64,000 nt of DNA from Nakamurella lactea DSM 19367 (GTDB lineage: Bacteria > Actinomycetota > Actinomycetes > Mycobacteriales > Nakamurellaceae): the NCBI RefSeq assembly GCF_000426645.1, contig NZ_AUFT01000015.1, forward strand, positions 124,001 through 188,000. Reading direction: 5' to 3'. Every line of letters starts with the position of its first letter. Position 1 is the first letter of the stretch. Of this stretch, positions 16,238 to 25,075 are shown in pieces. The translations under genes were made by a program, and so were the position numbers. Under the pieces are notes generated by a model. The model ran no database searches and was not told the origin of the DNA. It worked only from the letters and a program-made list of their open reading frames with translations.

Positions 16238-17523
16238 CGAGGTCCCTCCGGGTCCACCTGACGCCCCGGTGGCGGTGGGCTAGGCAGGACGACGGGGCCG
16301 CGCTCCCGAGACGGCAGCAGCACGGTAGCCGACCCGCGGATGTTTTCCTCGCCGCGCTGGTTGGTACCTGTGATCTCCAACTCGACACTCGGCCCGAGTT
16401 CGGGGTGGATGAGTTGCTCAATCACTCGGCCCTGCAGCCGGGTGGTGTCGCCGACGAAGTTGAACTTGCGAAACTCGCAGCGTGCCCGGTAGACCCATCC
16501 GTCGTCGCCGCACCAGTTGGTGCAGTAGTGCAGGAGCCATGACCAGCGCATAGGTCCGATGTCGTAGATGGTCGGCACCCCCACCTCCCTGGCCAGGTCC
16601 TCTTCCCAGTGCACCCGTTGCATCACATCCCAGGCGTTGTTCCGGTTGCGGGAGTAGAAGCCGGGCATGGCCTGACGTTGCGCGGCAGCCAGCTTCAGTG
16701 CCGGGTTGCCGTACACCAGCCAGCCCGCACCCATATGGAAGTTGAACATGTCGGTGACGGTGAGTGGCCCCTTGGCCATCACCGGCATCCTCATGTTCTC
16801 GGTGACGTCCTCCCAGTACCGGGTGTCCGCGCCACGGACGAACTCCGATCGGTACAGCTCGTCGATCTCTTCGATCTCAGCAACGGTGTATACGTACGGC
16901 TCCCACTCCCCCGAACTATCGGCCCCGCCGGTCCGGGTGGTCCCGTTCGCTGCTTCGGCACTCCCTGCCGGGTCGCGCGGCTTCTTCGGCTTGCGTTCGG
17001 CGTGCACGAACCACTTGTCGAGGTCGACGTACAGCTGTCCGCCAGAGAACCACTGGTAGTTGTTAGTGACGATTACCGAGCGGCCGGCAAAGGTCGAGCT
17101 CTTGGGCGTGACCTCGGTAATAGCGTAGGTGCGGTCCAGGGTGGTGCCCGGAGTGATCGGGCGGTAGTACCGCGCCTCGTTACCGGAGTGGTACAGCTGC
17201 ACCCCCCGCAGCGCTCCTCGGGTTTCCCGACGCAGGTCCGCCGGCACCTTCGGGGAGCGGTCCATCCCCATAGTCGCCTCGAAGCCCGGCGGTGCCACCA
17301 TGCTTCCCCACCGGGTTCCGACGCCGTGCTCCGGATCGACGAACATCGGGTTGTCGTCGCCGTACCCCTCGGCGAAGTGTCGGATCGCGTCGACGGTAGC
17401 CTCCGTGTTCCATGGCAACGTGACCCGGCCGCTGCGAATCGTGGGATTGGGGTAGCCGATCAGCAGACGCATCTTTTCGATGCCCTCGTCGGTGATCCGG
17501 CCGTGGTCGACCTGCTGCTTCAT
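16234..17523 (-). CDS. Double hot-dog MaoC-like acyl-CoA dehydratase
   Basis: This 429-residue protein contains two hot-dog domains. The first (about 35-165) resembles FAS1-like/MaoC N-terminal dehydratases (FAEGYGDDNPMFVDPEHG and an RYYRPITPGTTLDRTY strand). The second (about 260-410) ends in REFRKFNFVGD-type strands with a LIHPELGPSVELEITGTNQRGE segment. A linker rich in Pro, Gly and charged residues (about 185-215) separates them. It should hydrate or dehydrate an enoyl-CoA. Start ATG 17523 overlaps the upstream stop (ATGA) and its own stop overlaps the ligase start (GTGA), so it is tightly coupled inside the operon. Substrate unknown. Confidence 0.8.
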   Translation of the reverse strand: MKQQVDHGRITDEGIEKMRLLIGYPNPTIRSGRVTLPWNTEATVDAIRHFAEGYGDDNPMFVDPEHGVGTRWGSMVAPPGFEATMGMDRSPKVPADLRRETRGALRGVQLYHSGNEARYYRPITPGTTLDRTYAITEVTPKSSTFAGRSVIVTNNYQWFSGGQLYVDLDKWFVHAERKPKKPRDPAGSAEAANGTTRTGGADSSGEWEPYVYTVAEIEEIDELYRSEFVRGADTRYWEDVTENMRMPVMAKGPLTVTDMFNFHMGAGWLVYGNPALKLAAAQRQAMPGFYSRNRNNAWDVMQRVHWEEDLAREVGVPTIYDIGPMRWSWLLHYCTNWCGDDGWVYRARCEFRKFNFVGDTTRLQGRVIEQLIHPELGPSVELEITGTNQRGEENIRGSATVLLPSRERGPVVLPSPPPPGRQVDPEGPR

Positions 17524-18356
17524 GTGGTGTTCCTCCGTTCAGTGCAGTTCTCGGGTCCCGGCGCCGACACTCGCGGGGGACGCCCAATTCCGGGTGCCCC
17601 TGCGTAGCACTGGGCGACGCGGAGCCATTCCTCCGCTCCTGGTGTTGTGGTCAGGGTGGTGTCCAGCAGGTGGCGACGTTGGGTGACGACTAGACAGAAG
17701 TCGACCGCCGACCCGGTGATCCGCTCCGCCGCCAATTCCGGCCCGAAACTCCACCGCCCACCACCAGCGGGAGGGTCCAGTTCCACCCGAACATCGTCGT
17801 CGGGCGGCGTGAGATCACGGACCTGGTAGCTCCACCGCCGGGTGATGAAGCCGAGTTCGGCCACGTGGTACAGCCGATCAGTTTGCGGGAGCCGGCCGCC
17901 GAGCGCATCGACAATGTCCATGCCGTGGGCCCAGTGCTCCATCACTCGGGCACCGACCAGCCGCACGAGCCGCATCGGGGGCCCGTACCAGCCGACCCGG
18001 GTTTCCGGATCACTTTGGCGGGCACCACTTTCGAAAACGGTGACCGAACGCAGCCATTCGTCCACCACCCCGCGCCCAAGTTTCCGACCCCTGCGTCGCT
18101 GCTCCTCTCGCAAGGCGGTGTTGCCCCTGGCCACCTCTGCCCAGGCAGCGAACTTGGCCGGATCCTTCACCGCCAGCGCAGCCTCGTCGTTGGTGTGCCA
18201 CAGGTGCGTGATGGTGTCCGCGACGGTCCAGTCGATCGCTGCGGAATCCGCCGACAGGTCCGGGCAGCGGTTCAGCACCGCCTCGAGATCGCTGCACTGC
18301 GCCACGAAGTCGTCGATGGCCCCGGCCAGCGCCACGTACGGATCAGCAGCTTGCAT
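17520..18356 (-). CDS. DinB/maleylpyruvate-isomerase-fold protein, TIGR03084-like
   Basis: The protein has about 278 residues. The N-terminal four-helix bundle has DWTVADTITHLWHTND (about 44-59), and a later VMEHWAHGMDIVDALG supplies His residues. These are the metal-binding positions of the mycothiol-dependent maleylpyruvate isomerase/DinB superfamily. TIGR03084 proteins travel with acyl-CoA degradation genes in actinobacteria; their reaction is not known to me. I take ATG 18356 (GGGAG 11 bases upstream); GTG 18374 is possible. It heads a minus-strand operon of seven genes down to 10749. It may use mycothiol on a reactive intermediate, which is only a family-based inference. Confidence 0.8.
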   Translation of the reverse strand: MQAADPYVALAGAIDDFVAQCSDLEAVLNRCPDLSADSAAIDWTVADTITHLWHTNDEAALAVKDPAKFAAWAEVARGNTALREEQRRRGRKLGRGVVDEWLRSVTVFESGARQSDPETRVGWYGPPMRLVRLVGARVMEHWAHGMDIVDALGGRLPQTDRLYHVAELGFITRRWSYQVRDLTPPDDDVRVELDPPAGGGRWSFGPELAAERITGSAVDFCLVVTQRRHLLDTTLTTTPGAEEWLRVAQCYAGAPGIGRPPRVSAPGPENCTERRNTT

Positions 18357-18564
18357 GTCGACACGAACTCCCACCTGTCAATAGATAACAACATACCCAT
18401 ACTGGGTCGCCGCGGGCAAGGTGGAGGAAATTGCCCTACGATGAGGCGGAGAGTTTCGCGTTCTGGAAGCTAAATAGCCTTCTCTTCTACAATGGACCGA
18501 GTCTCTCGTTGCCCTGTAGAGTATGCTATTTTATTTTGGCCCTAGTTCGCCGGAGGGAGCGACT
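18357..18564. promoter_or_regulatory. Divergent promoter region
   Basis: These 208 bases separate two divergent transcripts. They are visibly AT-richer than the surroundings (for example around 18370-18400 and 18505-18540, with TATGCTATTTTATTTT near the plus-strand gene). Both promoters and the site of the tandem GntR protein probably lie here; no perfect palindrome longer than 5 bp per arm was found. Confidence 0.5.
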
Positions 18565-19959
18565 GTGGACGACGAATCGGCGGGGGCGTCGACACTCACC
18601 CCGGCACCCAAGCGCGCTGCGGTCCTGTGTGCCCAGATCGAAGACGAGATCATTTCCGCCAACCTAGGTTCCGGCCACCTGCTCGGTTCTGAGAGTGAGC
18701 TATCCCAGCGGTACGACGTCAGCAAAGCGGTGGTCCGGGAAGCGGTTCGACTGCTCGAACACCGACGGGCGGCGGTCGCCAAACGCGGCCGCAACGGCGG
18801 GATCTTCGTACTGGCCTCGGCGCGCGATATGGCCATCAGCCTGGTTTGCAACTACATCGACTTCGCCGGGGTCTCGACGCGCGAATTGAACGAGCTGCGC
18901 GGACCGTTGGAGGTGTTGGCGGTGGAACGGGCCGCCGAGCACATCGACGACGACGACATCACGAAACTGCGTGCCCTACTGCGCACCTCCCGCGGCGGCG
19001 GGCGGCCCTGGCTCAACATGCACCGAGCCCTGGTGGCGGCATCGAAGAACCCGGCGCTGGATGTTCTGCTTGGTGCGATCCTGGATTCCATCTGGAAGCG
19101 GGTTCCTGTGGGCATCATCGCCCCGAAGGGAACCGACGACGACCACACTGCCATCGTAGAGGCGATCATCGCCGGGCGGGCGGCCGATGCCGCCGTGCTG
19201 ATGCGCGAGCACCTGAACACACTGGCACGACAGACCACCCGCGGAACGGTGACTACCCCGCGACCGATGGCCAAATTGCCGGCGCGTCTGGCAGAGGCGA
19301 TCGCCCGGGAGATCCACTCGGGTGGCCACGTTCCCGGCGACGTCCTCGGTTCGGAGGCCGATCTGCTGGAGCAGCACGGAGTCAGCCGGGGAGTGCTGCG
19401 GGAGGCCGTGCGGATCCTGGAGCACCACGGCGTCGCGGCGATGCATCGTGGCCCGGGCGGCGGGCTGGTAGTTGGTCGGATGAGCTCGGCCCGGGCAGCG
19501 CAGGCGGTACGCCGGTATCTGGACATGATGGACATCCCGTCCGGGAGCCTGTCCGAGGTCCGCAACGCAATCGAGTTGGCAACTGTTGAGTACGCCACCA
19601 TGCGGCTGTCCGACCAGGACCGCAAAACCCTGTTGCAGCACCTGGAGTTCGAAGACGCCGAGCGCAGCGACCAGCTAGAGATCGGCTACCAGTTCCATCG
19701 AGTGCTCTCTCGAATGACCGACAACCGCGCCATCGAACTGTTGGCCGACGTGCTCAGCAGCGTCCAGGGCGCCCGGGTCAGCGAGAAGGGGGATCCCGGC
19801 GCGCTGCTAGACGCCATGCACCGCGCGCACGGCCGGATTGCCCAGGCGATGTTGGACGGCGACGTGGCGGTCGCCCGGCGCCGGATGACGCGACATCTGC
19901 AGGACGGAGTCGATCCATTGGTCGGGCCAAGCCGGAGCACGGGCGGGTCGGCCGCGTGA
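18565..19959 (+). CDS. Tandem GntR regulator: two FadR/FCD modules in one chain
   Basis: The protein has 464 residues, about twice the normal GntR length. Module 1 has a winged helix at about 15-80 (QRYDVSKAVVREAVRLLE, wing GRNGGIFV) and an FCD-like helical domain to about 222. Module 2 repeats both: winged helix about 238-305 (EQHGVSRGVLREAVRILE, wing GPGGGLVV) and FCD domain to about 450. Both recognition helices and both ligand domains look intact. The GTG start follows GGAGGGAG at 18552-18559. It faces the seven-gene operon across an AT-rich gap and is translationally coupled to the thioesterase by a GTGA overlap. A covalent dimer binding as one chain is the obvious inference. Confidence 0.88.
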   Translation: MDDESAGASTLTPAPKRAAVLCAQIEDEIISANLGSGHLLGSESELSQRYDVSKAVVREAVRLLEHRRAAVAKRGRNGGIFVLASARDMAISLVCNYIDFAGVSTRELNELRGPLEVLAVERAAEHIDDDDITKLRALLRTSRGGGRPWLNMHRALVAASKNPALDVLLGAILDSIWKRVPVGIIAPKGTDDDHTAIVEAIIAGRAADAAVLMREHLNTLARQTTRGTVTTPRPMAKLPARLAEAIAREIHSGGHVPGDVLGSEADLLEQHGVSRGVLREAVRILEHHGVAAMHRGPGGGLVVGRMSSARAAQAVRRYLDMMDIPSGSLSEVRNAIELATVEYATMRLSDQDRKTLLQHLEFEDAERSDQLEIGYQFHRVLSRMTDNRAIELLADVLSSVQGARVSEKGDPGALLDAMHRAHGRIAQAMLDGDVAVARRRMTRHLQDGVDPLVGPSRSTGGSAA

Positions 19960-20807
19960 GCGCACTGACAGACATCCTGTCCGTGCGGCGGCTCGGACCC
20001 GGACAATTCACGGCCATCCCGCGCACCCTTGGCCGCGGCGGTCGCCTCTACGGCGGCGAACTGGCCTCTCAGGCGCTCATGGCCGCCAGCGCAACGGTTC
20101 CCGATGACCGCACCAATCATTCCCTGCACGTGCGATTCCTGCGCCCGGGGCGGCTGGACGAACCGTTGAACATTGCCGTCGCCCCGCTGCACGACGGCGG
20201 CTCCTTCAGCGTGCGCACCGTCACCGTCGCCCAGCAGGGCACTCTGGCCCTGCACGTATCCGCCTCGTTCCACGTCGCCGAGGACGGTTTCCGACATACC
20301 GATCCCGACGAAGAACCGGTACCCGATCTGGCCACCGCCTGGCCGGCGGCAGATGTCGCGGAGTTAGCCGGAGGCCCGACCTCGGACTGGATCCTGCGGC
20401 TGCTCAAGTGGTTTCCCCTGGAATTCTCCTTCCCCCGCCCGCCGACCCGCTTAGACAGCAGGCCAGAAACGGTCCTGCCGCCACGTGAGCAGATGTGGAT
20501 CCGCATCCCAGAGCTGCCGACCAACGCTGCGCGGATCGGTGCCCTTGTGTACGCCTCCGACCTCGGGCTGATGGGGGCAGCAGCGTTGCCGCACGGGCAC
20601 ACCATTCCCGGCAGGGGGATTCGGGGCACGTCGCTGGAGCACATCGTGTGGTGTCACCGGCCGGATCTGCTGGTCGGCTGGCTGTTGTTCGATCATCTCA
20701 GCCCGTGGGCCGACCGGGGACGAGCCTTGTGCCGCAGCACGGTGCGCTCCCCCGACGGACAGGCTGTCGCCACCATCACCCAGGAGGCCCTGATCCGTCG
20801 TTCCTGA
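19956..20807 (+). CDS. Acyl-CoA thioesterase II (TesB-like)
   Basis: This 283-residue double hot-dog thioesterase hydrolyses acyl-CoA to free acid and CoA. TesB marks are RLYGGELASQALMAAS (about 30-45), HSLHVRFLRPGRLDEP, FSVRTVTVAQQG and, in the second hot dog, LVYASDLGLMGAAALPHG and SLEHIVWCHRP, which hold the Asp and Gln/Thr-type catalytic positions. The GTG start overlaps the GntR stop by 4 bases. It may relieve CoA trapping or hand back an acid from the neighbouring pathway; its specificity cannot be read. Confidence 0.88.
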   Translation: MSALTDILSVRRLGPGQFTAIPRTLGRGGRLYGGELASQALMAASATVPDDRTNHSLHVRFLRPGRLDEPLNIAVAPLHDGGSFSVRTVTVAQQGTLALHVSASFHVAEDGFRHTDPDEEPVPDLATAWPAADVAELAGGPTSDWILRLLKWFPLEFSFPRPPTRLDSRPETVLPPREQMWIRIPELPTNAARIGALVYASDLGLMGAAALPHGHTIPGRGIRGTSLEHIVWCHRPDLLVGWLLFDHLSPWADRGRALCRSTVRSPDGQAVATITQEALIRRS

Positions 20808-20812
20808 CGCCG

Positions 20813-20832
20813 GCGCCCCGGACGGCGGGCGC
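20813..20832. terminator. Short hairpin between convergent genes
   Basis: GCGCCC (20813-20818) pairs with GGGCGC (20827-20832) around an 8-base loop in the 24-base gap between the thioesterase and the minus-strand crotonase. The stem is short, so support is modest. Confidence 0.4.
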
Positions 20833-21641
20833 TACGATTCGGGCGCCGTCCAGTCTGACGGCAACGGGGGCGGCAGCCCCAGCCGACGATTCGGGTTACC
20901 GCGCAACTCACGGAACTCGGCGCGATCCAAGGCAATCCGGGTGTAGCCCATCGCCCGCCGCACTGCCTCCGGGTAACTGCCCTGCAGGTCCCGCTGGAAC
21001 TGCTGTTTGATCATCGCCATCGACCAGGGGCTGATAGTCCCGGCCAGCTCGGATGCGTACTCTAGGGCCCGCCCCTGCACCCGGCCCGGTTCGGTCACCT
21101 CCGACACCAGGCCGATCCGCGACGCCTCGTCGGCCCCGACCTTGCGCGAGGACAACAGCAGGTCAATCGCCACCCCAGGGGAACAGGTGTGTGTCAACAA
21201 CCACGAGAGGCCGCGTTCGGCCACCAGCCCCAACCGCGAGTAGGCCGTGGAGAAGGTGACGTCGGCGGCGGCAAACCGCACATCGCAGGAGAGTGCGATG
21301 ACCATGGCGATGCCTGCGCAGTTACCACCTATTGCGGCGATCACCGGTTTCGGGATCCGCCGCGGCACGTCCCAACGCCCGATGTCCTCCGGGATCTGCG
21401 GCGGAGCGGGATGGTTTGCGAGTTCGGCCAGCCGCTTCCGGTCGGCACCCACCGACCAGTGGTCGCCCGACCCGGCCACAACGATCGCTCGGACCGACGG
21501 ATCCCGGCCGGCGTCGACCAGCAGGTCGGCAAACAGTTCCGTCATGGCCGGGGTGAAAGCGTTGCGCCGATCGGGCCGGTTGAGGGTCAATTGCCTGACG
21601 GGGCCGTGGTTCTCGACCAGGACGGTTGGCTCCGGAGTCAT
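20832..21641 (-). CDS. Enoyl-CoA hydratase/isomerase family protein
   Basis: This 269-residue crotonase has LTLNRPDRRNAFTP near the N-terminus, SVGADRKRL and GNCAGIAMVIALSCD (oxyanion hole) and an active-site loop YSRLGLVAERGLSWLL with a Glu. Position Glu144 is Ala-Met rather than Glu, so one catalytic residue is retained. The ATG 21641 has GGGAGGAGG upstream and overlaps the CoA-transferase stop as ATGA. It is the last gene of the probable operon ABC transporter, acyl-CoA synthetase, CoA-transferase, crotonase. Substrate unknown. Confidence 0.86.
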   Translation of the reverse strand: MTPEPTVLVENHGPVRQLTLNRPDRRNAFTPAMTELFADLLVDAGRDPSVRAIVVAGSGDHWSVGADRKRLAELANHPAPPQIPEDIGRWDVPRRIPKPVIAAIGGNCAGIAMVIALSCDVRFAAADVTFSTAYSRLGLVAERGLSWLLTHTCSPGVAIDLLLSSRKVGADEASRIGLVSEVTEPGRVQGRALEYASELAGTISPWSMAMIKQQFQRDLQGSYPEAVRRAMGYTRIALDRAEFRELRGNPNRRLGLPPPLPSDWTAPES

Positions 21642-22927
21642 CGGCCCTCCTCCCGGGAACTGCCGAGGCCGATTGCACCGGAGTCGACCATCCGGGTGAT
21701 GGCCGAGCCATTCAGGCCGAGCAGGTCCCGCAGGATCTCCTCGGTATGCCCCCCGACCGGCGGGAGTGGCAACACCGGCGCGGCCACGCCGTCTATCAGG
21801 ACCGGCTGCCGTACAGCCGGCACCGAACCACCCAGCGGGTGCCGATAGTGCCGGACCAGACGGCGGTGCCGCACCTGAGGGTCGGCCAGCACTTGTTCTA
21901 TGTCCAGCACCGGAGCACATACCAGACCGGCTTCGTCCAGCAACTCGCACCACTGCGCGCAGGTCCTGGCCCCGAAGTGTTCTTCCAAGGTACGCAGCAG
22001 TTCGGCCTTGCCCGCCAACCGCTCCTCCCGGCAAGCGAACCGCGTCGCCAGGTCCTCGCGGTCGATCGCCCGGCAGAGCAGGGCGAACCTGGCATCGGTG
22101 GAGGCCTGCACCATGATGATGCCGTCCTGGCAGCGGATCGGCCCGCCGATCGGCACCGCCGTACTCTCGTTGCCTGCCCGGGTCGGCACCAGTCCGCTCA
22201 ACAGGTACTCCTGGGTGCGGTGCGCCATCGCCGAGATCGCTACATCCAGCAGCGATACATCTAGGTGCACACCGCTTCCGCCCGCCTTGACGCCGACTAG
22301 AGCGGCCAGGATGGCGGCCGCCGCCTGTTGCCCGGCCAGGATGTCCACTGCGTAGAAGCCGGCACGCTGACCGTCACTGTCAGCTGGCCCGGTCAACGAC
22401 ATCATCCCCGATCTGGCCTGGACTACTGTGTCCACCGCGGCTCTGTCCCGGTGCGGCCCATCCTGTCCGTACCCGGAGATCGAGCAATACACCAGCGCCG
22501 GGTTCACTGTGCGCAGCGACTCAGCATCCAGTCCGTAGCGGTGCAGCGAGCCGACCTTGTAGTTCTCGATTAGCACGTCGCTGATGGCTGCCAAATCTCG
22601 GATCACCCGTTGGCCATCCGGCAGGCTGTGGTCCACCTGGAGGCTCCGCTTGCCGCGGTTCACTGTGGAAAACAGCGATGATTCGTCGCGCATCTGCCCC
22701 GCGTCGCTGGTCACGTACGGTGGTCCGAGCTGTCGGACGTAGTCGCCTCCGCCGGTGCGTTCGATCTTGATCACGTCGGCCCCCCACTCGGCGAGCGTCT
22801 GCGCTGCCAGCGGCGCGGCCACCGCCCGTCCCATCTCCAGCACCCGGATGCCGGCCAGCGGACCTACTATGGCACCGGGGGTTTCGGCGGTGTCAGAGTC
22901 GGCGGCAACAGGGTGGGGGGAGCGCAT
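21638..22927 (-). CDS. CaiB/BaiF family III CoA-transferase
   Basis: The enzyme has 429 residues and moves CoA between acids. Family signatures are LEMGRAVAAPLAAQTLAEWGADVIKIE (about 30-56), FSTVNRGKRSLQVD, LIENYKVGSLHRYGL and AAVDTVVQARSGMMSLTG with the presumed catalytic Asp166. The C-terminal GGHTEEILRDLLGL is typical. ATG 22927 lies 61 bases inside the upstream synthetase gene and has no clear ribosome site, so coupling by re-initiation is likely. Neighbouring importer and synthetase genes suggest that it charges the imported acid with CoA; donor and acceptor are not known. Confidence 0.88.
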   Translation of the reverse strand: MRSPHPVAADSDTAETPGAIVGPLAGIRVLEMGRAVAAPLAAQTLAEWGADVIKIERTGGGDYVRQLGPPYVTSDAGQMRDESSLFSTVNRGKRSLQVDHSLPDGQRVIRDLAAISDVLIENYKVGSLHRYGLDAESLRTVNPALVYCSISGYGQDGPHRDRAAVDTVVQARSGMMSLTGPADSDGQRAGFYAVDILAGQQAAAAILAALVGVKAGGSGVHLDVSLLDVAISAMAHRTQEYLLSGLVPTRAGNESTAVPIGGPIRCQDGIIMVQASTDARFALLCRAIDREDLATRFACREERLAGKAELLRTLEEHFGARTCAQWCELLDEAGLVCAPVLDIEQVLADPQVRHRRLVRHYRHPLGGSVPAVRQPVLIDGVAAPVLPLPPVGGHTEEILRDLLGLNGSAITRMVDSGAIGLGSSREEGR

Positions 22928-25005
22928 GTCTGACTGTCCGTTCTGCGTAGGAGTGCGTCCAGGGCGACGAGGCTTCCGTCCTCGCCGACCGCCAGTGGGT
23001 TGATCTCGCACTCGATGACGCCGGGGTCGGTCCGCATGAGAGCGGCCATGGCGTCCATCACAGCCACAACGCTGTCCGCCTCCGCCTCGCTCAGACCGCG
23101 GTGGTGGCCAACCAGGCGACCGTCGCACAGGGACCGCACGGCATCTGCGAAGTCGGCGGTGGTCCCGGTGGCCAGCACCGTTGCCACGCGGTCGACAATC
23201 TCCACCAGTCGCCCGCCAAGTCCGACAGTCAGCACCGGACCGAAGTCTGGATGCCGGGTGGCACCCACCATCAGCTCGACCCGGGTGCCGGAATGCATCG
23301 GTTGCATCAAGATCACTCCGTCGCCGGGGCCGAAACGACGCAAGTCGTCTAGGGCAGCGAACGCCTCGTCGACGGCTGCCGCTGAAACGAGGTTCAGGCG
23401 GACCGCCCCTGCCTCGCTCTTGTGCGGCAACCAGCCGGCGCTGAGCTTCAGCACTACCGCGCCATCGGTCTCATGGAACCGCTCAGCTGCCTGTGCCGTG
23501 GTGTGTACCTGCCAGGACGGGATCACCGGCACCCCGATCGATTCCAGTAGCGGCAGTGTCTGGTCCTCGACCAGTGTCACCGGTTCACTCCAGTCGTCCA
23601 CTGGCGACATCGCCATCGCGATCTCTGGTGCCCTGTCTATTGCCCGTATCTGGTTGATGCCGTGGCTCACAGCCAACACCGGCGAGAAGGGATGCCTGAA
23701 CGCCGGAACACCGGCCTCGACCAGGAGCGGCACGCTGGCCTCGTCAGCCCACACCAGGATCGGCACTCCGTGCTCGGCGGCGATCCACGGCAGGAAGCTG
23801 CGGGCCGCGTCGATCTGGCTGGGCGGGATCCCGCCGAGTACCACGGCGTCGAACTCCTTGCTGGCAACGACCTCCGTGATCACGTCACGGAGCAGCCTGG
23901 CGTCGTTGACCACCTGCCCGGTGTAGTCGATGGGGTTCATCACGGAGCCGTAGGCCGGGATCCGGCGGCCCAGCGCCATGGCCAGTTCCGGCGAGGTCTC
24001 CGGGATCTGCAGGCCCAGACGCTCGGCCTCGTCGGTGAGCATGACACCGATCCCCCCGCTCGCCGACAGTATCGCCACCCTGGGTCCGACCGGTGGGGTC
24101 ACTGCCAGCCCGCCGGCGATGTCGACCAGTTGCAACGGATCGGCGACCCGCAGCACCCCTGCCTGAGCGAACGCGGCGTCCAGCACTCGGTCGTCGACCG
24201 CCAGCACACCGGTATGGCTGGCAGCTGCAGCCGCGGCCCGGCGCCCGCGGCCGGCTTTGAAGGCGACCACCTTGGTGCCCGATCTCAGGGCCCGCAGGGC
24301 AGCTTCATGCCAGCGTCGCCCGTTCCGCAGCCCCTCCAGATGCACCAGCACCACGTCGATCTCGATATCCGCTGTGACCAGGTCCAACAGGTCGGCGACG
24401 TCGACGTCCGCCTCGTTGCCTCCGGTCAGCAGATACGAGACACCAATGCCCTGGTGCTGCGCCTGGGCGAAAAGGCGGGCACCCACCGCCCCACTCTGGG
24501 CGACGATCGCCACTCGACCGGACCGGTAAAAGTCGGCGACCGGCACGAAGGTCCCGAACAACCGGTTGCGGGTGTTGATCACTCCGACACAGTTCGGGCC
24601 CAGCACCCGCACGCCCGCCTGCCGGGCCCTGTCCATCAGCTCCTGTTGTGCACGTAGCCCTTCCGGGCCGGTCTCGGCGAAACCGGCGGAAAGGATCACC
24701 AAGCAGCGTGCCCCGGCCTCGATCGCCTCCCCGGCGGCGGTCAACACCTGGCTGGCTGCAACCGCCAGGAACACCAACTCCGGCCGTTCTGGCAGGTCCG
24801 CCAGCCGGGCGTATGCCCGGTCACCCTGCACCTCCGGGCTGCCAGGGTTCACCGGGTAGACCCTGCCGGTAAAGCCACGACGCGTCTGTCCGTAGACCCG
24901 GCCGCCGATCCGCTGTTCGTTCCCGGAAGCGCCGACCACCGCGACAGTCTCCGGCCAGAGCAGGGATCCGAGCTCGGATTCCGCCGGCGACTTCTGCTGC
25001 ACCAC
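22867..25005 (-). CDS. ADP-forming acyl-CoA synthetase (CoA-binding plus ATP-grasp)
   Basis: This single-chain NDP-forming acyl-CoA synthetase has 712 residues. The CoA-binding Rossmann domain covers about 15-115 (VAVVGASGNEQRIGGRVY). The succinyl-CoA-ligase-like domains (about 140-450) carry ASHTG with the phospho-acceptor His264 and GPNCVGVINTRN. A C-terminal ATP-grasp (about 480-690) has VVLKLSAGWLPHKSEAGAV and a CEINPLAV end. Unlike AMP-forming ligases, such enzymes work reversibly with ADP. The GTG 25005 follows AGGGGA. The Pro-rich C-terminal tail (about 695-712) is encoded within the overlap with the CoA-transferase start. It probably activates the acid brought in by the adjacent ABC importer. 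Confidence 0.88.
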   Translation of the reverse strand: MVQQKSPAESELGSLLWPETVAVVGASGNEQRIGGRVYGQTRRGFTGRVYPVNPGSPEVQGDRAYARLADLPERPELVFLAVAASQVLTAAGEAIEAGARCLVILSAGFAETGPEGLRAQQELMDRARQAGVRVLGPNCVGVINTRNRLFGTFVPVADFYRSGRVAIVAQSGAVGARLFAQAQHQGIGVSYLLTGGNEADVDVADLLDLVTADIEIDVVLVHLEGLRNGRRWHEAALRALRSGTKVVAFKAGRGRRAAAAAASHTGVLAVDDRVLDAAFAQAGVLRVADPLQLVDIAGGLAVTPPVGPRVAILSASGGIGVMLTDEAERLGLQIPETSPELAMALGRRIPAYGSVMNPIDYTGQVVNDARLLRDVITEVVASKEFDAVVLGGIPPSQIDAARSFLPWIAAEHGVPILVWADEASVPLLVEAGVPAFRHPFSPVLAVSHGINQIRAIDRAPEIAMAMSPVDDWSEPVTLVEDQTLPLLESIGVPVIPSWQVHTTAQAAERFHETDGAVVLKLSAGWLPHKSEAGAVRLNLVSAAAVDEAFAALDDLRRFGPGDGVILMQPMHSGTRVELMVGATRHPDFGPVLTVGLGGRLVEIVDRVATVLATGTTADFADAVRSLCDGRLVGHHRGLSEAEADSVVAVMDAMAALMRTDPGVIECEINPLAVGEDGSLVALDALLRRTDSQTCAPPTLLPPTLTPPKPPVP

Positions 25006-25075
25006 AACTATTCCCCTGTTCCTTCCGTGATCGGTCGCGGCCGGTACCCGGCCGCATGCGATCGTGACCTTCCGG

